From Deltaproteobacteria bacterium (lineage in GTDB: Bacteria > Myxococcota_A > UBA9160 > SZUA-336): DNA of 6,320 nt. The position numbers and the translations under genes are program-made. The stretch covers positions 1 through 6,320 of the forward strand of contig DAOUZG010000117.1 of the NCBI GenBank assembly GCA_030665705.1, written 5' to 3'. Under the pieces are notes generated by a model. The model was not told where the DNA came from, searched no databases, and worked only from the letters and a program-made list of their open reading frames with translations. Numbering within the stretch: the stretch's first letter is position 1; each line of letters begins with the position of its first letter. Positions 1-6,192 of this stretch are shown piece by piece.

Positions 1-376
1 GGTGGGTCATCGCGATATCCCGGAGGACGGTCGGAAGATTCAGCTCCTCGAACGTCTTGATCTCGATCGGGATGACCCTGAGCACGATGTTGTAGTTCCG
101 GCGCTCGCGGCAGATGTTGACGCGAAACCGTCCCTCGCCAGGGATCTCGTAGGCCAGGTCCAGGGAGTTGCGTCCCTCGAGCGAGGCGTGAGGAGAGTCT
201 TCGAGCAGGATCCGCGCGATGGCCTCGGTATCGGCGTCCGTCAGCACCCGATACTTGAGCTCGACGAGTTCTCCATTGAATCGGTAGAGGGGCAGGTAGC
301 CGACCTGGAAGTGGATGTCGGACGCGCCCTTCTCGAAACCGAGCCGTAGCAGCCGGTGCAGCCGCTCGCGATCCAT
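1..376 (-). CDS. pilT: PilT/PilU-family type IV pilus retraction ATPase, N-terminal part (partial)
   Basis: This is the N-terminal 125 codons of a twitching-motility ATPase, read from ATG at 376 down to the window edge. PilT-type ATPases are cytoplasmic hexamers at the pilus base that power depolymerisation of the pilin fibre. The visible part matches the PAS-like N-terminal domain of the family: the KGASDIHFQVG stretch near residues 16-26, YRFNGEL near 31-37, PGEGRFRVNICRERR near 79-93, VLRVIP near 98-103 and the TFEELNLPTVLRDIA stretch at 108-122. In this family the Walker A loop follows shortly after that, so the catalytic core lies outside the window. The start is well fixed: an in-frame TAA sits only five codons upstream (392-394), and a GGAGGGAG ribosome site lies 7 nt before the ATG. 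PilT and PilU cannot be separated on this domain alone. It is transcribed away from the rest of the window. Confidence 0.9.
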   Translation of the reverse strand, partial: MDRERLHRLLRLGFEKGASDIHFQVGYLPLYRFNGELVELKYRVLTDADTEAIARILLEDSPHASLEGRNSLDLAYEIPGEGRFRVNICRERRNYNIVLRVIPIEIKTFEELNLPTVLRDIAMTH

Positions 377-383
377 CCTGGAT

Positions 384-391
384 CTCCCTCC
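384..391 (-). promoter_or_regulatory. Shine-Dalgarno site of the pilT-like gene
   Basis: Read on the minus strand this is GGAGGGAG, ending 7 nt before the ATG at 376. It is the strongest ribosome binding site in the window. Together with the in-frame stop at 392-394 it decides the start of the ATPase gene. Confidence 0.75.
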
Positions 392-427
392 TTAGAGCCC
401 TAACGCGATGTCGGTCACCCTCCTCAT

Positions 428-445
428 TCGGCCAGCATCGGCCAG
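428..445. repeat. Tandem 8-bp direct repeat with 10-bp period, possible operator
   Basis: TCGGCCAG occurs at 428-435 and again at 438-445, so the two copies are in register by one helical turn. They lie in the spacer between the divergent pilT-like gene and the small exported-protein gene, about 10 bp upstream of a candidate -35 box at 455-460. Side-by-side half-sites on one DNA face are a common layout for activator binding. That role is inference, and two copies of an 8-mer in GC-rich DNA could be chance. Confidence 0.35.
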
Positions 446-454
446 GCCTTGACG

Positions 455-482
455 TTGGAACCGCTCGCGCGTTTCGTATATT
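455..482 (+). promoter_or_regulatory. Candidate sigma70-type promoter for the small exported-protein gene
   Basis: A TTGGAA hexamer at 455-460 (four of six consensus bases) is followed after 16 bp by TATATT at 477-482 (five of six). The TATATTTT run is a conspicuous AT-rich patch in otherwise GC-rich DNA. Transcription would be expected to start near 488-490, almost on the GTG at 491, which would give a leaderless or nearly leaderless message. An alternative -35, TTGACG at 449-454, matches better but would leave a 22-bp spacer, which is too long. Confidence 0.35.
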
Positions 483-490
483 TTGGGTCA

Positions 491-985
491 GTGACGCCGA
501 TCTGCTGCATCCTGCTCCTCCTCTGGGCTGTAGGCGGTCGCGCCGAGACCGCCCCGGCCCCGGAGCCGGCCCCCACCGATGCGCCATCGGAGTCTCCCGC
601 GCCGAATCCCCAGCCCCAGCTGGACCTGGAGCGCCTCTTGCGCATTCCCCCCGGCGGGGTCGCAACGCCTGATCTGCGCGGGGGAAAGGACCGGGAAACC
701 TGGGAGGCGGAGTTCGCGGAAGCCCACGGCGAGGTCCGGGAACTCAAAGCCCGAATCGCGGAGACGCAGCAGGAGTTGCGTGAGTTGGCGCCCGACGACT
801 GGGCCTTTACCCCGACGGGAGGCGGAGTTCCGAGTGATCCGGAGACTTTGAAGCTGCGGGCGGACCTGCGGAGGGACCGACAATCACTCGAGGCGGCGCG
901 ACAGCGGCTTCGCGAACTCCAGGTCGAGGCTTCACTCGCCGGCGTTCCGGACGCCTGGAAGGTCACTCCAGAGCCAGCCGAGTAG
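491..985 (+). CDS. Small exported protein with a coiled-coil region, function unknown
   Basis: I do not recognise this 164-residue protein. It opens with a hydrophobic segment (residues 3-15, ICCILLLLWAVGG) ending in GRAET, which looks like a signal peptide with possible cleavage after Ala18. A Pro/Ala/Glu-rich linker follows (19-43). Two charged helical stretches come next, about 71-99 and 116-148, with heptad-like Leu spacing; they are separated by a Gly/Pro-rich turn and could form a helical hairpin. The C-terminus carries GVPDAWKV. I place the start at GTG 491 because a promoter-like sequence occupies 455-482 and the hydrophobic core begins right there. TTG at 449 is in frame and would add 14 residues including an Arg, which suits a signal-peptide n-region better. 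Neither start has a clear Shine-Dalgarno site. The opposite-strand reading frame over this gene gives only Ser/Arg-rich protein. It is probably periplasmic, or attached to the inner membrane if the segment is not cleaved. Confidence 0.7.
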   Translation: MTPICCILLLLWAVGGRAETAPAPEPAPTDAPSESPAPNPQPQLDLERLLRIPPGGVATPDLRGGKDRETWEAEFAEAHGEVRELKARIAETQQELRELAPDDWAFTPTGGGVPSDPETLKLRADLRRDRQSLEAARQRLRELQVEASLAGVPDAWKVTPEPAE

Positions 986-1265
986 GTCCCGACGCGCGGC
1001 GAGCCCCCGTCCGCCATCCGAGCCGTCTCGGTCTGTGCGTTGACTTACGCGGCTCGGAGGGCCGAACTACGGCACCTCGAGCCCCGTTTTGTCCAGCGGC
1101 GCCCTATCGTTTGCACCGGCAGCCATCCTGCAACTGTCGCGTCGAACGCCGCCGGTGACATGAAGAGATCGCAACTCGACTTGGCCTCCATTCGGGCCCA
1201 CGTCGGGCGGTACGCGAATTGCTCGCCGGAGCAGGGTGTTTCCGCGGGGGAAGTTCGACCTTTCG

Positions 1266-3026
1266 ATGGGGCGGAAGCGGAGCCTGGCACTGGCGGCCGG
1301 TCTGCTACTGCTCGGGGTCGCCGCGCTGCCTCTTCGGCTGGAGGTGGGCGGGCCGCAGCAGTTCGGTCCCGGTCCAGGCGGGATGGCTCTCGGAGTCGAG
1401 CGAATCACCGTCGGGTTGCTTCCGTGGCAAGACCTCGCGCTCCTCCAGGTGGAGGCGAGCGTTCCTCTCCCGAGGGGCGATGCCCTCCGACTCGAAGCCG
1501 CGCGCGTGCAGGTTGAAGCTGCCGGCGTGGGGATCGGGGGTGCGTGGTCCGCCGACGCGATCGACGCTCTGGTGGCGGAGCGGCTGCACGGAACCCTGGG
1601 GCCGATTCGTCTCGCCGACGGCTCCCTCGAGGTTCGGCGGGAAGGTTCGCGCCTGAAGTTGCGCGGATGGGCCACCGGTGCCGACGGCGGACGTCTCGAC
1701 GTCCAGGGCGACGTGTTGGCTAAGCCTCCCCACACCGGGCAGATCCGGCTCTACCCCTCGCACCTTCGGTTCCTGGCGGGTCCCTCGGCGGAGCCGCTGG
1801 AGATGTCGGGAGCCGTGATCGTAAAGCGACTGGAGCAGGAGACCGACCGCATCCAGCTGGTGCTCGACGTCACGGCCCCGCAAACGTCCCTCGAGTCTCG
1901 GATGTCCGTGGGACCGAATGGAATGCTCGATCGATTGGTCGCCCGCGTAGAGGGAACCCTCGAGCGGCACGGAGGACGGTTTACGCCCGAGAGCGTTCTT
2001 CGCTTTCTCGGGCGCATCCGGGTGTTCGAAACGTCGCCGCAACTCAGGGCTCTTCACGGCCTGTTTCATGGCTCGGTCAGGGTTCGTGGGTCGATGGAGA
2101 GCCTTCGGACAGAGCTGAGCCTCGACCTGAGCGATGTGCGCGTCCGGCTCGGCGATCAGCTGGACAAGCCCGCCGGTGTCCCTGGCCACATCGAGCTGAA
2201 GGTCCGGCTCGAGGACGGGCAGTCTCTTCGTGCAGAGGGCAATGTACGGCTCGATCCCCTTCGTGCTCGACTCGTGGCGACCGAGCGCTCGCGGGGACTG
2301 AGCTTCAGGCTCGACACGAATTGGTGTCCGCTCACCGATGTCCTCGAGCGTATTCCCGCGCTTCGAGAGACCGGGGTCACGGGGACCGGGCGTGTTCGCT
2401 TCACCGCCCGGGGAGAGGGGAGGGCATCGCCGACCGTGAGTGTCGAGTTCGCGGATCTCACCGTTCCTCTTGGTCACGCCGAGGTTCGTGTCCCGCGCGC
2501 CCGCCTCCGCATGGACCCTCGGGCGATCGTCCTGGAACCCACCACGCTCGATCTCCGGGGCGAACAGCTCGAGGTTTCGGGCGAGCTGATTCGGCCCCGG
2601 CGCAACCTCGGCTGGCAGCTCGGCCTTCAGGTTCGAGCGTCCCATCTTCGACTGGACCCGCTGGTCGCGTTCCTGAGGCCCGACGAGCAACCGTCGGGGG
2701 CAGCCGCCCCGGATTTGGAGCAGACGGCCACCACCCTCGTGCGTCGGTTGCACGCGCGCTCGTACTCGCTACGGGATGTCACGGTCCGCCCTCTCGTGCT
2801 CGAGATCGACCGGGTGTCGGGCCTCGGTCTGCCGGATCGCGCAATCCGGCTCGAGGCGGGGCTCGAGGACCGCGTGGTCCGCGTGAAGTTCGACTCAGAG
2901 GACAACGCAAAAGAGCCCTGGACCGTCTGTCTCGATCTCAGGCACTGGATCCCGCAGGTGTCGATGTCGGACGTTAGCGGCGGTCCACGCTGTCGTGGCT
3001 TCAGCGCATCAGGCAAGGGCGGCTAA
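1266..3026 (+). CDS. AsmA-like (repeating beta-groove type) envelope protein
   Basis: This 586-residue protein has an N-terminal membrane anchor or uncleaved signal (about residues 6-22, preceded by GRKR). Nearly all the rest is short alternating beta strands facing the periplasm. AsmA-type features are visible. There is an N-terminal stretch of the form GLLPWQDLALLQVEAS (50-65) leading to a LRLEAARVQVE strand (74-84). A GSLEVRREGSRLKLRG repeat-type strand pair follows (119-134). Then come VRVRGSMESLRTELSLDLSD (271-290), KPAGVP (301-306), the GTGRVRFTARGEG turn (373-385) and SHLRLDPLVAFL (459-470). AsmA/TamB/YhdP relatives form grooves that conduct phospholipids or help outer-membrane assembly; lipid transport here is inferred from the family. 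It is shorter than TamB or YhdP and close to AsmA in size. ATG 1266 is chosen because the anchor begins there, with GGGGGAAG 12 nt upstream; GTG 1236 is in frame and would add ten residues. About 220 bp separate it from the lipoprotein gene. The exact subfamily is uncertain. Confidence 0.72.
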   Translation: MGRKRSLALAAGLLLLGVAALPLRLEVGGPQQFGPGPGGMALGVERITVGLLPWQDLALLQVEASVPLPRGDALRLEAARVQVEAAGVGIGGAWSADAIDALVAERLHGTLGPIRLADGSLEVRREGSRLKLRGWATGADGGRLDVQGDVLAKPPHTGQIRLYPSHLRFLAGPSAEPLEMSGAVIVKRLEQETDRIQLVLDVTAPQTSLESRMSVGPNGMLDRLVARVEGTLERHGGRFTPESVLRFLGRIRVFETSPQLRALHGLFHGSVRVRGSMESLRTELSLDLSDVRVRLGDQLDKPAGVPGHIELKVRLEDGQSLRAEGNVRLDPLRARLVATERSRGLSFRLDTNWCPLTDVLERIPALRETGVTGTGRVRFTARGEGRASPTVSVEFADLTVPLGHAEVRVPRARLRMDPRAIVLEPTTLDLRGEQLEVSGELIRPRRNLGWQLGLQVRASHLRLDPLVAFLRPDEQPSGAAAPDLEQTATTLVRRLHARSYSLRDVTVRPLVLEIDRVSGLGLPDRAIRLEAGLEDRVVRVKFDSEDNAKEPWTVCLDLRHWIPQVSMSDVSGGPRCRGFSASGKGG

Positions 3027-3248
3027 GTCGCATATCGCGGACCGGCAATTGCGCCCGTTTCAGGCATAGCGCGTCCCGGCGCTGCAGCCACCCCGCTCGA
3101 ACCTCCACCTCACACCCCGTAGATCTGCCGCGTACGCACGTTCGCACCCCCCGCGAATTCCCCGACTCGCTCTATCCCATCGTCGGGGAGATGCACCGAC
3201 TACCTGCCGGTCGAAGACCCGCGGCACGGGATCTGCACTGTCGGGGTT

Positions 3249-4202
3249 GTGATGCGAAGTTCACGTCTGGTCCAAGTTGGGTCGATCCTGGTGTTCGCCC
3301 TGACCCTTGGCGGATGTGCGACGCTTCGCCCCTTTCCCCGAGATCGAGACCACGCCGAGACCCCCACGGGCGAACGCACCTTGAGCGCCATCGTAGCGGA
3401 GCTCCATCTCCATCTGAGAGATGACACCTATCGTTACGATGGGGGGGGGAGCGTGGGAGGCCATAACGTCTTCGCCCTTGCGCTATGGCGCCTCGACCGC
3501 CTGCGCGCGCAGCGCGCCCGGCGGCCTGGGGCCCGACGGCCCGAGGAGTGGGAGAACCTCGACATCGTCATCGAGTACGCGCGGGGGCGAGCGCTCGAGC
3601 GACTGCGGCGATACGCGGCTGCTCGAGAGGCGTACGGGCTCGTGGCTGCCACGGGGAGTCGGCTGGCCGACGCCGCCTTCGAGCGGGAAGAGGTGATGCG
3701 CCGCTTCGCCCGCCATTCCGGCCGGCCCGATTCTCCACTCCGCGACGCTGAGGAGGAGCGCGCGTTCATCGAGGGACGCATCCGGACATGGGAGGCGTTC
3801 GCCCTGGAGTACCACGGCACCCCGTTTCAGTCGCTCGCCCGGGAAAAGGCCGAGGCGGGGGAGATGGCGCGCGTGGACTGGTTCGAGCGACATCGCGGCG
3901 TACAGGAGGCGATCCAGGCCTGCCGCCGGCTCGTGGAACGTCATCCCGCATCGAAGCTGCATGCCAACCACCTGATTCGATTGGGCGACCTCTACGCCGA
4001 GGCCGCGCATGGGATGGTTCTCCGGTCCCGCGCCAATCTCCGCCCCTTCGATGCGCAGCGCTACGAGGTGTTCCTCGACCATGCCTTTGCCCTCTACGAG
4101 TCGGCCGGGGACCAGCCCGGGAAGAGGACACGGGCGGAGGCCTCCAACAAGATCGACGCGCTCCTGGCGGAGCACGAGGGAATCCGAGCTCATGTCCCGT
4201 AG
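3249..4202 (+). CDS. Outer-membrane-type lipoprotein with TPR-like helices
   Basis: A 317-residue lipoprotein of no recognised family. The N-terminus is a clear signal peptidase II signal: RSSRLVQV, a hydrophobic core (about 10-20) and the lipobox LGGC with the lipidated Cys at residue 23. Ala-Thr follow, with no Asp at +2, which in Enterobacteria would favour export to the outer membrane. The mature part is mostly helical. Stretches at 103-134 (YARGRALERLRRYAAAREAYG inside) and 217-252 (AIQACRRLVERHPASKLHAN, then a LGDLYAEAA helix) have the small-large packing of TPR units, as in periplasmic scaffold lipoproteins such as BamD, though orthology to BamD is not claimed. A Gly-rich turn at 65-71 is encoded by nine consecutive G. 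GTG 3249 is directly followed by ATG 3252, and either could initiate; only a weak GGGG lies upstream. Its end overlaps the next gene by 11 bp, so the two are probably translated together. Confidence 0.75.
   Translation: MMRSSRLVQVGSILVFALTLGGCATLRPFPRDRDHAETPTGERTLSAIVAELHLHLRDDTYRYDGGGSVGGHNVFALALWRLDRLRAQRARRPGARRPEEWENLDIVIEYARGRALERLRRYAAAREAYGLVAATGSRLADAAFEREEVMRRFARHSGRPDSPLRDAEEERAFIEGRIRTWEAFALEYHGTPFQSLAREKAEAGEMARVDWFERHRGVQEAIQACRRLVERHPASKLHANHLIRLGDLYAEAAHGMVLRSRANLRPFDAQRYEVFLDHAFALYESAGDQPGKRTRAEASNKIDALLAEHEGIRAHVP
3441..3449 (+). repeat. Nine-G homopolymer inside the lipoprotein gene
   Basis: Nine consecutive G encode Gly65-Gly67 of the lipoprotein, just after TYRYD and before SVGGHNV. 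The reading frame is intact on both sides, so the gene is in its on state in this sequence. Tracts of this length are slippage-prone, and gain or loss of one G would truncate the protein early in the mature domain. It is also a place where sequencing errors are likely. Confidence 0.9.
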
Positions 4203-6168
4203 GCACGAGGACGCGATCCGGCTGGGAATCCGGATTCTGGTGGCGGCGGCGCTTGCCGGGCTGGTGGTTCTTCTGTTTCAGGGACGGGCTCGCTCGGCGG
4301 AGCTGATCTCCGAGGGGACGCTCGAGACGCTTCTCGACTCGCCGCTGGCGTCGTCGACCGCGCGCTTGGAGGAGGCGGAGGCGCTCCTGCAGCGTGACCG
4401 GCGTCACCGATGGGAGACGGCACTCCGTCAGGCGCTCGAGGTGGCCTGGACGGCTGGCTCGGACCGTTCGGTTCGAGGCGCAATCAGCGGAGCGAGGGAG
4501 CTCTATCGAACGGTCCTTACCCTCCGGAAGCGCACACCCGTCGAAACAGAGGTGTTTGCACTACTCGATGCGGAGGTCCGAGCCGGGGTCGGCGATGAGA
4601 GCCTCCGGTCCCTCCACGCTCGACTCCTCGAGCGGGAACGCGAGGAGCGGATGCGGACCCGGCTGGCGGAGATCCGAAAGGCTCTCGACGCAGGGGACCT
4701 GATGCGGGCGCGCATGGGGCTCGGGCTGTTGCGTGAGCGTGCGCCGACTCACCCGGAGCTTACGCGGCTCGAGGATGCGTGGGCCGATCTCGATCGGAGA
4801 GAGCGAGGATCTCGGGAGTCCTTGATCGAGATGGAGGGAGAGACGCGACCCGGCCAGGCCGCACGGGCTGCGGCGCTGCTTCTCGAAGAGGTTCCCGCGG
4901 GCTGTGGTTCTTCGAGGGGCGAGGGAGAACCGTCACTCCTCTGTGCTGCGGCCCTCTACCGCGCGGGGGCCCGCGAGGAAGCTCGCACCCTGCTGGCACG
5001 ACTCTCCCGAGGCGACGGGGGTGCGTCCGAGACGGCATCCCGCTGGCTTCGCGATCCGCAGCTCTTCCCGGAGCGCGTGTGGCTGCGCGCCCGGTGGCGG
5101 GGGCGGGTGCGACGTGTCCTAGGATGGCTCGGCGGACACTCGCTCGAGGACCGTGGTCTCGACGTATCGTCGCGTGGACTCCGAGCCTGGCGAGGAGCGA
5201 TGTCACCCCTCAACCTCGGCCTCTCCGTTCCCCTGCGCATTGCTCGCGGGCGGATGCCCAATCCGACCCGCCTGCGGCGCGCTGCGAGGTTCTATCTCGA
5301 GCACGATCCGCACGGACGCTCAGCCGGGGAAGCTCGAGAGTGGCTCCTGCGGACTCGGCCGGACCGCGTCGAGCGACGGAGGCTCGCCCTCTACCAGGAT
5401 GGGGTTCTGGAGCTGCCCAAGGCCCGCACGCGCTACTCCCCGGTGTATGCGCGACCCCTCCTTGTCACGACTGCGCTCCTCGAGACCGGGAAAGGCGCGG
5501 GCACCGAAGCCCTCGCGCAGCGCCTGGCGGCGGCGGAGGCCGTCGTGTTGACCCCTGCTCCTCCGGGGCCGCCGGCCGACGCCCTCGTCCTCTCGACGGA
5601 GGAAGCGATCCAGGTGCTCCACGCGCTCGCGGAGGCGGTTGAAAAGGGACGGGCGCACTCGCTCAAGGGATCAACGGACGAGGCGGTCGACGCCCTGCGC
5701 CGCCTGACGGGGCTGGTTCGCGGCGGGCGCGCGCTCCACGCGCACCCCTGGGTGCAGCCTTCGGCATCTTCTCGGAAGCAGACCGTGCTTGCTCTCCTGG
5801 AGGGCGACCCGGCTCGCTTCGAGCAAGTCGGCTTCCACCGGGGTGGTGACGATCTCGCCGTACAGAGGCCCCTGCTCGGTCCGAACATCTCCTGCCCATC
5901 GGGGCTCGTCTGTCTCGACCGGATCCGCCCGATTCAGGGGCGACTCTACGGAAGTCTCGGCATCGAGGGCGACGCGCGTCTCGGAGTGGAGACCCGCGTT
6001 CAGGGAGCGTCGTTGCGGCTGGAAATGTCCGAAGCCGGGCCGCTCGCCTCCCTCTTCCTGCCGGTGGGAGCTCTTCTCGGCATCGACCAGTGGGTTCCGC
6101 TCGAAGCCTCGGTCCGGGTGAGCCTCGCTGGAATCAGCGTGGCGCCCCGCCTCGACGCCAGACGTTAG
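4192..6168 (+). CDS. Membrane-anchored helical-repeat protein with beta-rich C-terminus, function unknown
   Basis: A 658-residue protein that I cannot assign to a family. Residues 12-30 are a strongly hydrophobic segment after MSRRHEDAIR. This is an inner-membrane anchor, or a signal peptide if cut near ARSA/EL (36/37). Residues 40-290 are Ala/Leu/Arg/Glu-rich helices with TPR-like units, for example 219-234 and 249-271 (ALYRAGAREEARTLLARL inside). Residues 295-390 hold a very basic, Trp-rich stretch (VWLRARWRGRVRRVLGWLGG at 296-315), then SPLNLGLSVPLRIARGRMPN and a further helical pair ending in AREWLLRTR. Residues 465-510 are helical again. From about 580 to 655 the pattern changes to alternating beta strands. 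Two Cys pairs (238/251 and 568/574) could form disulfides in the periplasm. ATG 4192 is preferred: the frame is open upstream to 4009, but that part lies inside the lipoprotein gene and translates as Ser/Arg-rich shadow. GAGGG at 4176-4180 is a modest ribosome site. It is presumably the translational partner of the lipoprotein. Confidence 0.75.
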   Translation: MSRRHEDAIRLGIRILVAAALAGLVVLLFQGRARSAELISEGTLETLLDSPLASSTARLEEAEALLQRDRRHRWETALRQALEVAWTAGSDRSVRGAISGARELYRTVLTLRKRTPVETEVFALLDAEVRAGVGDESLRSLHARLLEREREERMRTRLAEIRKALDAGDLMRARMGLGLLRERAPTHPELTRLEDAWADLDRRERGSRESLIEMEGETRPGQAARAAALLLEEVPAGCGSSRGEGEPSLLCAAALYRAGAREEARTLLARLSRGDGGASETASRWLRDPQLFPERVWLRARWRGRVRRVLGWLGGHSLEDRGLDVSSRGLRAWRGAMSPLNLGLSVPLRIARGRMPNPTRLRRAARFYLEHDPHGRSAGEAREWLLRTRPDRVERRRLALYQDGVLELPKARTRYSPVYARPLLVTTALLETGKGAGTEALAQRLAAAEAVVLTPAPPGPPADALVLSTEEAIQVLHALAEAVEKGRAHSLKGSTDEAVDALRRLTGLVRGGRALHAHPWVQPSASSRKQTVLALLEGDPARFEQVGFHRGGDDLAVQRPLLGPNISCPSGLVCLDRIRPIQGRLYGSLGIEGDARLGVETRVQGASLRLEMSEAGPLASLFLPVGALLGIDQWVPLEASVRVSLAGISVAPRLDARR

Positions 6169-6192
6169 CGGGTTGTCGGCCGGCTCCGCCTT

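Noticed and set aside
2..349. Plus-strand open frame over the left edge (115 codons)
   Set aside because: The minus strand of the same region encodes a clear PilT-type N-terminal domain with a ribosome site, so the plus frame is its antisense shadow.
392..427. Minus-strand 11-codon frame (MRRVTDIALGL) ending just before the pilT ribosome site, a possible leader peptide
   Set aside because: It has no ribosome site of its own, no attenuator hairpin follows it, and it is in frame with pilT only because of the stop at 392-394. Nothing supports translation.
1018..1031. Small hairpin CCGAG-CCGT-CTCGG after the exported-protein gene
   Set aside because: A five-base-pair stem with no T-run is too weak to call a terminator in GC-rich DNA.
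1040..1045. TTGACT as a -35 box for the AsmA-like gene
   Set aside because: No acceptable -10 hexamer lies 16-18 bp downstream, and the site is over 200 bp from the start codon.
1305..2753. Long minus-strand open frame (482 codons) inside the AsmA-like gene
   Set aside because: Its translation is Pro/Gly/Arg-rich without domain texture, while the plus frame has a membrane anchor and AsmA-like strand pattern. Long antisense frames are expected from the biased codon use of GC-rich genes.
3068..3083. Hairpin AGCGC-GTCCCG-GCGCT after the AsmA-like gene
   Set aside because: Short stem and no T-run; expected by chance in this composition.
4009..4191. N-terminal extension of the 658-residue protein back to 4009
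   Set aside because: The extension lies wholly inside the lipoprotein gene, reads as Ser/Arg/Thr-rich shadow sequence, and would bury the hydrophobic anchor that follows ATG 4192.
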